From Monodelphis domestica (lineage: Eukaryota > Chordata > Mammalia > Didelphimorphia > Didelphidae), in NCBI RefSeq assembly GCF_027887165.1, contig NC_077233.1:228928872-228992871 (forward strand): DNA of 64,000 nt, read 5' to 3'. Below are positions 25,601-40,600 of this stretch, piece by piece. Numbering within the stretch: the first letter of the stretch is position 1; every line of letters starts with the position of its first letter. A model generated the notes under the pieces. That model was not told the DNA's origin and did not search any database. It saw nothing but the letters and a program-made list of their open reading frames with translations. The position numbers and the translations under genes are program-made.

Positions 25601-28600
25601 CTCAATGCATAGGAAATACAGCCCAAACTCCTAACATAACATTCAAGGTTCTCAATCTAACTCAGCCTTGCATTTCTAGGCTTATCTCCTACTACTTGCC
25701 TACACAAAAATCTTCTGTTGTGGCCAAATAAGCAACATAATATAGCAGAATAAGTGAAACAGACTCCAAATTCTAGGACAGAGAAGCATTCAAATTCTTG
25801 CAGACTAAATGGTAAACTTACTTTGACGATAATGTTTAAAGAAATAATACTTGTTTCTTCAATTTATAAATGGTCAAAGGATATGAACAGTTTTCAGAAG
25901 AAACCAAAGTTATCAAGTCATATGAAAAAATGCTCTAAATCACTAACAATTTGAGAAATGCAAATTGTATGTGGTATATACTGTGTACACCCTATGACAG
26001 AGCAATATCACTATATTTGTATCCCAAAGAGATCAAAGAAAAAAAGAAAAGTAAAAAAATATAGATTTATAGCAGCTTTTTTCAGAGGCAGCAAATAAGT
26101 GGAAATTGAGAGGATGCTCATCAATAAGGGAATGGCTAAACAAGATTGTGATGGAATACTACTGTGCTATAAGAAATGATGAAGGAGATGGTTTCAGAAA
26201 AAATTGGGAAATGTTACATGAACTGTTACAAAATGAAATCAGCAGAACCAGATCATTGTACATAGAAACAGCAATACTAAATAATAATCAATTATGATAG
26301 AATTAGCTATTCTGAGCAATACAATAATCCCAGAAAATTCCAAAGGATTTATGATGAAAAATTATTCAGAAATGAATTCAGAATGAAAAAACATTCAAAG
26401 AGAGACTGAAGAACTGAGTGCAGAATGAAGCTTCACACACACACACACTTTATTTTTCTTGTAACATGACTAATATGGAAATGTTTTGCATGACCTCCCA
26501 TGGATAATGGGTTGAGAGTGACTGCCTTCTCAGTAGTTAGAGGAGGGGTTGGAAGGGACGGAGAGAATTTGGAATTGAAAATTAAAAAATGAATGTTACA
26601 GGTAAAAAAGAAAGAAAATAGATTCCTTTAGTGACTGCTACTAAAGTTACTGAATGTGGTTAGGCTACAGACTAAACAATGAATCATCTAAACACAGTAG
26701 AATCATTATTACACATGAGAACACTGTTCACTGGCAGCTGCTCTCTGATCTTTGGAGAAATTTTTCTCCCTCCTTCCTTCCCCCAGCTAATACAAAAGAG
26801 ATGTATATGAAATGATATCTCCTTTATACTGGCCATAGTAGCTAGGTTTTTCTCAGGGGGAAAAATTATTAGATATTTTTAAATGAAAGTTTAATGTAAA
26901 AAAAAAACCCAAATGGCTTATTAAATAGCTCTAGAAAAATTTACAGTAACATTATTCTCTATTACTATAGCCAACACAAGCTTTTCTTTTAAAATATAGT
27001 ATTTTCTTTCTTATCATATGATGCTAAAAAGCAAGCAACACATGATTGTCTTTTCCTATCTTGGGACCTTCAAGCAAAAATGATATTTTTCCCCACAAAG
27101 AAATAGATGAATAGAGGATATATGTAAAAGAAACTTGCTTCTTGAATGAATGGATGAATATAAAAAAAGGATTAGATACTTACGTTATTTTGATCCCATA
27201 CTCTTTATATGTGTTCATACCATAGAAAAATTTGGTCAAAACTTTAAAGATGTATTGAATCAATAGCTCTTACTGAATAAGACAGCCTATTACATAAAAA
27301 TGATAAAACTTTTTTAAATGTGTATTTCAGAAATCAATGATTTCTTACAGTTCCTATATTAAGCTGGGTGAAATATTTCTCCCCTAAATAAAGTATATTC
27401 TGAAAGAATTTTTAGTTTAAATAAGGAAATGGCTCACACCACAGAGTTCAGACAAGAAGCATTTGGTCAAGCAAAAGAGAAGAACAAATCAAATCCCTTC
27501 AGCTTACTGAAAAGTAGGTTGAGAAAAGCTCTGCCGTACTCGAAAAAGCAACTCGAGTCTGGTCATCTTTCCCAACGCAACAGCACATTAACTTGATCCT
27601 GGTTTCCCACACACTTCTAGCTGCTGTCTTGAGACCATTCAATAGTTGGTTTGAATCATTAGTATCAAGGTGATCTGTACCAGAAGTAGAATAAGGAGAT
27701 ATTTTCCCCCCCAGTGGATCAAAGACAACAATAACGGTAACCACAGTGGAGGCAATGATAATCCAACTGCAAAACAGAGAGGAGAAAAGCTTGGTGACTA
27801 AATCTTACATTCAAGTTTGGTGACCAGAAATCTTACATTCAAATAAAATAATCTATAGTTTTTACTCCCAGGAAGGATAATACTTCAAACTTTATACAAA
27901 TGGTGACTTCAACTATAAGGATTGTTCTTTCATAAGGTAAGTTTTCTAGAAACTGAGTTGAAGCAAAATAGTCATTTCATGGAAAAAACCAGTACTGAAT
28001 TAACCAAAACCAAACTTGAAACAAGAGCTAACATAAGTAAAAGCAAACAAAAAATTTTAGAGAGCAAAGAAATCAAGTGTTCTCTAATGAAGAGAGCAAA
28101 GGATTAAGCATGAACAGAATCTTTGGATTGCTTTCAGTTTTAGTTCCACCAATGACTCTATGTCCTGAATTAAGTTACTTTACAAAGAAACAAAGGCCAA
28201 GAAGAGTAAGGTTGAGAAGCTAACCTAGAGAAGCTAACCTAACATCTCATAAGATATCTTGAAAATGCAGACACTCCTATCATTTATTTTCATTATTTCA
28301 GAAGAAGATATAGTACAAAATGATTCTGCTACTAACTAGCTTTGGTATGGTGGACATTTTTTGTAACTTTTTTTTCCCCCTAGGGAGGTAGCAAAGAGAA
28401 ACTGAATCTTCTTATTGGGCTCAACCAGCTGATGCTAATACTGATCAGCATGGAAACTTTAATCTGCTCCATTTTTTCTTTATCTGGGCTGATTTTCCCT
28501 TTAGACAGCCTGGAAACCCTCCACACCTAGGGTTGTCTCTCCATATTGGCGTAGGACTTAGTGAAGACACTTGACTGTCTTTTGTCTACCTGCATCTCAG

Positions 28601-31600
28601 AATTTCCCAACTCAAGCAAGTCCACCAGCCTCAGCCTCCCCAAGTAGCAGTAATATCCATGCCCAGTACATTTTTTAAAACCTGTATAACAATAAGGGCA
28701 TTAAACCACTTGATTTTTGAGATCACTTTTATCATATGTTAATGATGATATACCCTAATGCCATTTCCAAGCCATTATACTTAATTACAATTTTTGCCTT
28801 TCATTTCTGCCCTTGTATCTGCTCTTATAATCATCTAATTTGTTTTTCCCACTTAATGAGAGAAAAAAGGGCATACAAATCAGGGCATAAGGGGCACAGA
28901 GCAGTGAAAATAAACAAACAGGAGGACAAAAATATATCAATAAATATAAAAAGGCCCATATATAATACATAATATAAAACTGAACATGTGAACCTTTTAG
29001 AACCAACCTAATTCTTTGTGAACTTTATAATTTACTAAAGAAGGTTCTATTTCTATCTGTGATATAAGAATGCCTAAGAAATGAATGCCAATATTAACCA
29101 GAAAGGCTCCTTTACCCAAGTTTCTAATACATTTTTTTCTAGCAAGAAACAAAAATAGATGATCAAGGACCTCACCTGACAATGACTGTTGCAATTATGG
29201 CATTCACAACTGTCTTATCACAGTGAACACCACTGTCTGCTATCCAAGCTACTCCCAGAGAAGCCCAGACCATCTCTGGCAAAAACAGTGCTAGACGGAT
29301 ATAAATCAGCTTGGGCATAAACTTTCGAGGTCCAGGATTACAAATAGTTCCTGAAATAGAGAGAATGTGATAATTAATGAGATAATTAACTCCAAAAAAA
29401 TCCTGAAAATAGTTTTATACAAATGTAAACATATACATACCAGCACATACAACAATTAATTTAGAAAAAGATAACACTTGACTATATTTGCGCCAGTAAC
29501 TGATAACCTAACGATAAGGATAAATGAATAAGTGAGGTATAGTATACAGTTGCAAAAAGAATCCTTAGAAGCTAGAGACATCCAGTCTCTGATTCACTTA
29601 GACTACTTGCTCTATATTTTTTAAAAGTGCTTCTATGTCAAAACCATCAGGAAAGAGAAATCACTTGCAGTCATATAGTCCTCAATATCAACAAGCATGT
29701 GTGACCCTCATCTTTGTGAAATTTAAAATGGTTGAGGTCTTAAACTGTAGTGAGTTAAAATGGTGGAAGATATAAATTGTGATAGATATAAGAGAGGGTG
29801 AGTAAATTTGACCGCAGAAATATGTTTCACTACAGTGTCTTGGTTTTTAAATCAAATATAAGGTGGTCGCCAGGGAAATATTCCCAATTATTCAAATACC
29901 CAAGTCAATTGGGTTTTATAGAGATTTTAATTAACAATACAATGAGTAATCAAAGAAAGAGAGAGAGAGAGAGAGTAAGAAAGGAACAAGTATGAAGGGC
30001 CTCAAGCCAATATGGCCTAGACCTGAGTCTTAAGAGAGAAATCAGGCAATTTTTTAACACTCACCACAAGGTCTGACTAAACAAGGATTCTAGTGACATC
30101 AGGCCAGCTCCATCTCAGCTGACTTCACCAGAGAGCATTCCAGCCAGAGACTGTTCCAAAAGACCTCTCTCAAGAGATTCTTCCCAAGCGGTCCTCATCA
30201 GAGATCCTCCAAAAGGCTTTCTCCAAAAGGAATATATATATATATCCTCAAGAGATTCTACTTTTTCTTATATAGGGGTTTTTCTCCCATGTCATCTCCC
30301 CTAAGTCCCTACATCTACCAATCACTGTAGACGCTTTCCAAAGGACTACCCATCTGAATTCCTGCTAAGTCGACCAATCTCCTCAGTAAGTCTGAACCAG
30401 TGAAAACACAGCTGAGTCAACTAATCTCATTAAGATAAAACTTGCCCGACCCTTTTAGGTACCTAGCATCTCATTGTATCAATTCTAAAAACAGGCCTGG
30501 CTCAAAGAACTCATTGCCCCACCATAAGCATGGATCCAAGTACTTTCTTTGTTTAGCAAGGAGTTTTCTGCCCTAAAGCAGTCTTAAGTACTGTTGGAAT
30601 AGAGGTCCTCACATTTCTGATCCTGGCGAGTTCTCACATCAAAATGGGGAATGTTTCTCAGTAGGGAATTTGTTCCAATTAAGAATTCCCTGATGGGAAA
30701 ATTTTTAACATTCACAAGTCTGAGAGATTTCAAGATTTACATCTTCCAGCCAGTTTCTAAGACTGATCAACATTTTACTAATAAGTCTTACTTGCCCTCT
30801 TTTTGCAAAACAAATAAATTATTAATTACATCAGTGGTCTAAAGAACTTTGTACATACCAGCACAAATAATTTGGGAAACTTACTGCTAACTATAATACT
30901 CATTCATTAGTCACCTACACACATGGTGCTGAACAAAGATGCAGAAAACCATTTAACTCTTCTTACTGGTTCACTACAATTTCAAGTTACATTAGCTCAA
31001 TTGGGCCCTTACTGCTGCTAGGCAATCATACTATCCCATTTTCCACAGCATCTCTTTCAAACCTTTTCATCCCTCCTGAAGCCTCTCGTGCCTCCCTTGC
31101 CCTCCACTCTCTCAGCAGAGAACCTGGCATCATGTTTTACAGAAAAATTCTGAGTTCATTCACTCCATTTTCTCCCTTCTTCCCCAACCTTGTATCATAT
31201 GATGAAATAGCCTTATTCCTTAGCAAGGCTAGCCCCTCTACTTGTTCAAATGATCATTTTATCCCATCTCCTCTCCACAAGATCACCACCCCATCCCCAT
31301 TGTTTAACTTATTTTCAGTCTCAAGTTAAGTTGATCAAATAAAATGCTGATAGGAACATGGAGAAACAGGCCCAAAGTCATACTGCTAAGAGCAGCTGGG
31401 AATTGTTTTAGAAAACAAGATGGAAATATACATTCCAAATGATAAAGCTATTCATGCTCATTCACCTAGGGAACCTATTGCTAGGATTAGGCCCTAAGAG
31501 CATTATTGAGAGGGTAAAACACTGTGTGTATATGTATGTATGTATGAAAATATTAATGGAAGCTTTGTCTGTAATGACTAACTGGAAATAAACAAATGCA

Positions 31601-34600
31601 ATGATTGAAAGAAATGGCTGAATAAATTGTAATATTTAAATGTAATGGATTATATTGTTATTAAAAAGGACAAATATTGGAAATATAAAGAAAAAAGGGA
31701 AATGTGAAAAGATGAAAAGAGAATATGAACAGTACATACTATGATTACATAAAAAAATAGCCACAAGATCAAGAGAAAAAATATAAAAGTAAAACAAATT
31801 CAAAGGGAACTCAAAAGCAGAGTATGTTTAGATTAGCACACAAATATAATTTATATATATATAATTTTAAATAAATTGTAAACAATGCTGAGTTTGTGGT
31901 TTTGCACATCATCTTTAATGTGTTTTTTTGTTGGCAGTGGTTACTAAGTACATAATTTTAAAAACTGGAAAAAAAGGAATGAATGAAAAATAAAACATTT
32001 ATTAAGGAACTTCAGTCTTTTCCTGTCTTCTGGGTCATTTCCTTTTGCCTACAAATATACTCAGGTCTCTCCTATCTTGGGTGGGGGAGACCCTTACATG
32101 ATCATCCATCTCCACTTACTATCATCCTACCTCTTTTGCCCTTTATAGCTAAACTTGAAATGGATATCTATAATAGATGCTTCCACTTTCTCTCCTCTCA
32201 CTCTTAACCCTTTATAGACTTCCAACTTCATCATTCCACAGAAACTGCTCTCTCCAGTTACTAATGATCTCTTAGTTGCCAAATCCAAAGGTCTTTTCAT
32301 AATCCTCATTCTTGACCTCTTGATGCAGTCTTTAACACTACTGATTGTTCTTTCCTCCTTCATACTCTCTTCTTTCTAAGATTTTGGGACATCATTCTCT
32401 CCTCATTTTCCTCCTATATGACCACTCCTCTCTATCTCCTTTATTGCATTCCCTTCCAAATATATCCTCTAAATGTAGGTGTCCTTTGGGTTCTTTTCTT
32501 CTCCCTTTGCTTGGTGATCAATGGCTTCCATGGATTTAATTACCATTTCTATGCTGATGTTTCTCAAATCTTTCCTGCCCCAATCTCTGCTGACCTCTAT
32601 ATCTTGCATCTCCAACTGCATTTCAGACATCTCAAACTGGATATCTAGTAGACAGCTAAAAATCAATATGCCCAAAACAACTCATTATCTCATTATCCTC
32701 CTAAACTCCCTGCTCTCTCCTACCTTACCTATTACTGCAGGGAGCAACTTCATCTTCCCAGTACCTCAGGCTCACATCCTAGGAGTCATTCTGGATTCCT
32801 CACTGTATTTCTCAAACCCCCTCATCCCTCAGTCTATCTACTGCCAAAACCTAATGGTTTCACCTTTGCATATCTCTTGAATATGCCCCTTTCTCTCCTT
32901 TGACACTGATATCTCTCTACTGCAGCCCTCATCAATTTATGCCTTGATTATGGCAATAGCCAGCTGGTGTGTCTACCCACCTCAAGTTTCTCCCCATCCA
33001 ATCCATCCTTCATTCAGTCACTAATTTTCCTCAAACTCTAATCAAGTCACCCCCTACTCAATGAACTCCAATATCTTCCTTTTACCTCCAGGATCAAATA
33101 CAAAATGCTGTTTGGCTCTCAAAGACCCCTCTTACCATTTCAGTCTTATATTTTACTCCCCCACACTCAGTCACATGCCTACCTTCCTGTTACACAAGAC
33201 ACAAGCATTCTCTCCTCCCTTCTCCAACCTCTCTTAATTCTCGCACCTTCCCTCTGTTAATTATTTCCTATTTACCATATATATAGCTTGCTAAATATCC
33301 TATAGTATTTGTTTGCATTTGTCTCTGTTAGATTGTAAACTCCTTGGGGCATTATTTTTTAAATGTTATTTATTTGTTTTTCAGTTATATGTAGAAACAA
33401 CTTTTGATAATTGTTTTCTGACACTTTAGGATTCAGATTTTCTTCCTCTTCCCCAAGGCAGTTAATGGTTTGATATAGGTTATGCCAATGTTTTCATGCA
33501 ATACATATTTCGATATTGCTCATACAATGACAGAAGACACACACAATAAACTCATGAAGAAAAGTGGAAGATTTAACCATGGAAAAACACTCTAAAATCA
33601 ATTAATTAATTAAAAAAAAAGAAAGTGGAAGATAGCATGCTTTAAAAATCTGTAATCAGACTCCAACAATTCCTTCTTTGGCTGTGGATAGCATCATAAG
33701 TCCCTTGTGGATATCTTGGGAACTTGCTTTGCTGATAATCATTTAGTCCTTTCAACATTTATTATTTTCCTGGTCATGTTAGCCAATCTGATAGATGTGA
33801 GATGATATCTCAAAATTGCTTTATTTTGCATTTCTCTCAAATATTCTCAAATAGTGATTTGAAGCATTTTTTCATATGCTTATAGTTTTATTTTCTTCTG
33901 AAAATTGCTTGTTCATATCCTTTTACCAGTTTTCAACTGGGCAATGCTTTGTATTATTATAAATTTGACTCAGTTCTCTAAATATTTGAGAAATTAGGCC
34001 TTTGTCAGAGATGCTATAAAATTCACTCCCCCCCATTTGTTGTTTTCCTTTCTAATCTTGGTTTCATTGGTTTTGTTTGTACAGAAACCTTTAAATTTAA
34101 TATGAACAAAATTATCCATTTATTTCTTATAATGTTCTCTATGTCTTGTTTGGTCATGAGTCTGACAGGTAAACTTTTCCATGTTCCCATAATTTTTTTA
34201 TGATGTCATCTTTTATTTCTAGATCAAATATCCATTTTGACTTTATCCTGGTGTATGATGTGAGATGCTGCTATATTATTTTCCAGCCCTCCCAGCAGTT
34301 TTTGTCAAATAGTGAGTTCTTCCACCAAAAAACTTAGGTCATTGGATCTATCAAATACTAAGTTGCTATGGACAATAACTACTGTCTGTTGATTACCTAA
34401 CTATTCCATTGATCCACTACTATATGTTTAGTCATTACAACACTGTTTTAATGATTACTCCTTTATAGTATAGTTTGAGATTTGGTATGGCTAGATCTCC
34501 TGCCTTCATTTTTTTTCATTGATTCCCTTGATATTCTTGGTCTTTTGTTCTTCCAGATGAATTTTGTAATTATTTTTTCTAGCTCTATGAAATAATTTTT

Positions 34601-37600
34601 GGATAGTTTGATTGATATCACCCTGATTAGATAAATTAATTGAGGTAGGATTTTTATTATATTGGCTTAGCCTATCCATGAGCAATTAATATTTTTCCAA
34701 TTGTTTAGGTTTGACTTTATTTGTGTGAAGAGTGCTTTGTAATTGTGTTTATATTATTGCTGGGTTTGTTTTGGTAGTTATACCCAAGTATTTTATATTG
34801 TCTAGAGTTATTTTAAATGGAATTTCTTTAACTCTTGCTATTGAACTTTGTTGATAGTAAATAGAAATGCTGATGATTTATGTGGGTTTATTTTATATCT
34901 GCAGCTTTACCAAAGTTGTTAATTATTCTTATTTTTTAAGTTGATTCTCTAAGATCCTATAGGTATACCATTATAATGTCTACAAAGAGCAGTAACTTTG
35001 TTTCCTTATTGCCTGTTCTAATTCCTCCAATTTCCTTTTCTTACTGCTATAGGGAAACACTGTCTTCTGCTTTTTTCTTTTGCATTCCCCAGCACCTGGC
35101 ATAGTGCCTGGTAGATAGTAGGTACTTAATAAATGTTGACTGATTAATCATCCAAATGAAATAAATGTGGCAAATAATTTAAGTTTAAAGGGAACAAAAA
35201 CAGTTTAGATAAAATATGAAGTTATTTTAAAGAACTGAAAATAATTTCCTAATAATGACAGTTTTTTTCAAAAGTTAGTTCACTTGCAGGTAGAGCCAAA
35301 ACAATAGAAAAAGGGCAAGAATTTACTGATCTCTCCCAAAACTACTCTCCAAGTAACTTTGATATAATGCCTCAAAACAAATTCTGGAGCAGCAAAACCC
35401 ACAAAAGGATGGGTGAAACAATTTTTTAGCCCAAGCCAACTTAGAAGATTGGTATACAAGTTTTGTACACTCATTCCAAGGCAGGCTTCATCTCCACAAA
35501 CCAGCAAAGACCTTGGGGGCAACCGAATCAATGGCTATAGATTCTGAAGCTCTTGGCTCACAGACAATAAGGGGATGTGACAACCAGTTAGAAGGTCCCT
35601 TTGTTATAGGGGTCCCTTTGCTGGCTTTGAATACATGACTCTGATGCATCGTACATAGGCAGAACTAGGTCCTAGTCCTGGGTTGTGTTCCCAGGGCTAG
35701 AGGTCCCTGTCTCAGTTCCGGGATGGAAAAGAGTGCTTGTGGTCATTCATAGTCCAAAAGCACAGGCAGGTCAGAAAAAAATTAAACCCACCTTTCCTTA
35801 GATTATACCACCAGGGAAGAATTGAAAACTTATAGATCACATGACAGTACATATATAATCTATATTATATTATCTGTGGCTTAGGGAAGGGGAAGGAAAG
35901 AACAGACAAAAAATGTCAGAAAACAATTATTAAAAACTATCTACATGTAATTATCTTCCCCATGCAAAAAAAAAATTAACATCTAGTTCTTTTTAAAATT
36001 TTGAATCCCAAATTCTTTTTCTCTCTCCCTCTTCTTGGAGTATACGAAACACACATACACATATACTCAATAACACTATACCACAATGTTAAAAAAAAGA
36101 GAAAAAATTCTAGGTAAGTTTATAATAAAGTTAGGGATTTGAGGAGGGGTTATCATCACAGAAAGCAAAGCCTCTATCATTAAACATCCCTTAGTATAAG
36201 AGACAGCAGGTTGTATGAACCAATGGTTTGACTCAATATAGCATTTCTAATGTGATATCATAATTAAGTAAGAGTAAAAAATACTAAAAGTCAACTAACT
36301 GAAACACTGAAGGATGTTTATAAACCTAAATTTGACTGAGGAGTCCCTCTTGGGTGTGGTTAAACAAAACTTAAATGCTTTAGGGTTAACAGTCCACTAA
36401 ACGATCTGGCCTCAACCGATCCTTACAGACATTTCTCATTGCTATCCCTAACATTCTTTACTTTCCATGGCCTACTAATATTTCCCAGTCTGGATATTCC
36501 ATCACTTGCTTTTGTGGTTTTGCAAAGAATGTTCCTCAAGTTTTTAGTGTACTTCCTACTCACCTCCACCTATTACTCATCCTTCAAGGCTAAGCTCTGG
36601 TACCACTTTCTATTTTCAAGTTAGTTTTTACTTACTTATCCATTTACATGCTGTATCTTAGTGTTACATTAAGGACATGGTCTTCAATGTGTGTTGAATG
36701 ACTCAAAATGCCTTCCATTAGGTGTCTATTTTGCTTGCTATTATGTGTTCACAAGAGTAAAAATTTTTGTCCAAGTGATCTCTCTCATATTGATGCATGT
36801 ATATATTTAATAGTCAGACTCACTAGATGCTGCTATATGGATATTTATCTTGCCAACCACTAGGGAGAAGCAAAGGGTAACATTGTTTCTTGAAGTAGCT
36901 GACTGGCATTTTAAGGAAATACAATAATAAAATCAATATAGCACAATGGATTTAAAAGGACAATACTGCTACTTTTTGTTATTTTTCAGTCATTTTCAGT
37001 GGTATCTGACTCTTCATGACCCTATTGTGAGTTTTCTTGGCAAAGATACTGAAGTGTTTTGCCATTTCCTTTTCTAGCTCATTTTATAGATAAGGAAACT
37101 GAAGCAGTTAGCCCAGGGTCACACAGCTAATAAGCAAACATGAAAACATGAGAAATAGGTTTTTGCTGATTAAAGTTGAGGGTGAATTTCTCTTTTCAAA
37201 GAGTCATAAGCAATGGGAAAATTTTAAAATCAATTTCATTTCCATACTTATGATAAGAAAGAATCACTTATGTGCTAGCATGGTACAAGGCTCTGAGGGG
37301 GCAAATTCAAAGAATGAAATCATTTCTGCTCTCAAGGTACTTATATTCTAATGGGGATACAAGTATACATCCAAGTATATGGGGATATGGATAAGGGAAG
37401 GGAATTGAACTTGTGATTTCACTGATACCAATGAGGAAACTACACTTGCCAATGAAGGTTACCACCTCTGCTATATCTTATGGTTTAAGAGTTACTGCGA
37501 CCAGTGAAAGGACAAGTTACTTGTTTAGGGTCACATTGACAATAGGTATCTTTAAGGCTTTTAAGGTGGGCTCTCTATCAACTATACCACATTGCTTCTG

Positions 37601-40600
37601 TATATAAGCACACAGAGAAGAAATAAAATAATAAGTTCTAATAAATGCAAAGTAGATCGAGAAGAAAGACACTAGCATATAGGGGAGAACTGGAGTAGGT
37701 CAGAAAAGGCTTTGTGTAAAGGTGGGACATGAGATCTGAAGGGAGAGGAATTCTGGGAAGTCATAGGGAATAAGGGGGTATATTCTGGGTATGGGGGATA
37801 TCCAGTGCAAAAGCACAGAACTGAGAGAAGTGCCAACAATAAAGAGGCCAGTTTGATGGGATCACAAGAGTATAGGAAAATGTCCCATAGAGAGATATTT
37901 TTCACCTGCCCCTCTGCCAGCAACCTAATGGGAGTGCTTCCTACCCTGTCTGGGGTAAAGGGGAATAGGGTATGGGATGAGGGGGCATGGCATGCAGTCA
38001 GGGAGTGGGGGAGGTGTGGGGCACCGCAAAATGCCATCACTGATCTAGGGGATATCTGTTTCTATAACAGCCATGAGTGCTCCAAATCTCAAGTACCCCA
38101 CAATAACTAAACCTATGGCTGGAACCAATTATCCCTTTTCCCTCTTCACCACGAATGGCCAATATTGTAGGCAGGTTTCTTTGCTTAGAGATGGAAGCTG
38201 TTTTAACACTGGCCTTGTAAAATCACAATGTATCAAATGTAATATGCCAAATATGAAAATTGTGTATAAAAATTCCATATTCCCACATTGGCCATATCAA
38301 ATGAAAAGAGGTTAACATTCCAAATGTTAACTTATCTACTCCCCTTATATTAAAAATAAAAACCACACAGGAAATAGAGAAATCCAAATAGAATCAACAT
38401 AAACCTAACATAAATTATAAATAAAAACTAATTGTGGGACAGCATAGATAACAAATGGTCTCTGTATAATTTTAGAATAAAGCAGACAAAAATTGGAAGG
38501 TTGATTAATTCTCTCTTCCTTCTCTGGCTTTGGTTTCATCTCTTTGGGTGTCTAATGTCCATAATATCAAGTTGCCTCTCAGGAATTACATTATTAGTGT
38601 GCTGTCTTTGCATGATTCTTCATTTAAAACATCAAGTTCAGCAATGGCTTCATCAAAAGCTGTCTTTGCAAGGGAGCAGGCTTTCTCTAGGGGGTTCAGG
38701 ATCTCATAAAAGTACACAAAGAAGTTCAAGACCAGACCCAATCTTATAGGATGATTTGATTGCATCTCTTTTTTTGCTGATTTCAAATGCTTCTTGATGT
38801 GCTTGTTGTCATTGAGTCACTATTCCTTTCTTGTCATCACCAGCAGTAACCTTAGCCAATATAATGGTAGTGATGTCCTTTCATTTTCAAATAGAAAACT
38901 TTTTGCTTGTGAAGCAGTGAGAATCAAGAACTTTTTCAATAAATACAGCACATCATTGCAGATATATCTTAGATCTGTCTCAAAAGTCTCTCTGTATTTT
39001 TTGGTCATCTGCTATTTTTTTCCTCAGTGCATTCTGTCTTTTACTCAATACTTGAAACTCCCCTCCCAGATGGCTGTTGGGCCCCTACAACATTTCTATA
39101 AGCAGCAGAGAGAAGATTCCTCTATTCATTGGATAATTCAGTTTCTTGCTCAGTTACAGATTTCATGCAGGATGCCATGACATCATATCTCTAGCCTGCT
39201 CAGGCAATTTGGCCTTTTAACAAGCTCATTTTTTATCCGTGACTTTCTCTGTGCCTAGAGTGAGTGGCGGTGGCAGGCAAGTCTTCCGAGTTGTCTGACT
39301 AGTCTTCAGTGTCCTCTACCAGCTCTTCATTCTTATCATACCTTCTTGTCAATGTTGCCTAAGGTTTTGTCCTAGGTACTCTTCTCTTCTGTCTATATTC
39401 TCTCACAGTGACTTCATTACCTTCTATGAGTTTACTTATCATCACATCAATGATTCATAGATAGGCAGCTGCAGTTCACTCCAAGCTTCAGTCCTATGTC
39501 ATTAGTTGCCTATTGGACATTTCAAACTAGAGAGTCATGGAGACATTTCAAACTCAACAAGATCCAAACTGAAATCATTATCTTCTGTCTCCAAACAAAC
39601 CATCCCCATCATCTGAATTTCTTAATTTCTATCAAAGGTACCAACATGCTTCTAGTCTCTAAGGTTCATAACCTCATAACTTCTCAGTCTCAGAACCTTA
39701 GGATTATCCTTGAAATCTTTCTCCCTCAACCCACAGAGACAATTGGTTGCCATATTTTGCTATTTTTACCTTCACAACATCTCTTGTATTTACTTCACAC
39801 AGTCACAACTTTAGCCTAGACTATTGTGACAACCTCCTGATTGGTCTTTCTATCTTTAAGTTTCTCTCCACTTCAGTCTATCCTCCACATTAGCCATTAA
39901 AGTGATTTTTTTCATTGTTAGAAGATATGATCATGCCACTTCTCTACTCAATAAACTCCTCTGCCTCTTCAATAAAATAGAGACGCCTTTATTTAGCTTT
40001 TAAAGTCCTTGACAACATAGCCCCAACCTGTTTTTCCACATTCATTATATATTATTGTCCCTCCCCATAATCCATGTTCCAGACAAATTGGTCTTCTCTC
40101 TTGTTCCTCACATAATGAGACTTTATAGCCTGTTCTCCATTCCTTTAAACTAGCCATACTCTTATGTCTAAAGTACACTTCCCACATATAAAAAACTATT
40201 TGCTACATGAAACCCTTGCTTATTCCAACTGCCACTGCCTTCTCTCCCTAATTTGTATTTACTTTATATTGTATGTGTATGTGTGTGTGTGTGTGTGTTT
40301 CTGCCATTAAAATGTAAGGTTCTTAAGAAAAATGATTATTATTATTATTTGTATGCTCAGGGCCAACCATAATGCCTAGCCTACAGCTGGCACTTAACAA
40401 TGCTTACAGATTGTATTAATATTTATCAGCATAGGATTAAGAATAAATGCCTGAGTAAAAATACAAAACAGAAAAGCATCATCAAAATTCTTTTCTATTT
40501 GGAGGGGTAAGGCTCCATAATGAAATATAAAAAATGAAGTGTTAAGTGTTGTTTTTTTTCCTTATCTCAACTTTGGATTTTCCCAAATAAATCTTTTAGG

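Noticed and set aside
32521-32880. 119-codon plus-strand frame with YADV-like neighbour
   Set aside because: It is part of a decayed L2 reverse transcriptase region.
37672-38040. 122-codon minus-strand frame
   Set aside because: It covers an ancient repeat and a hAT-type element; no family match.
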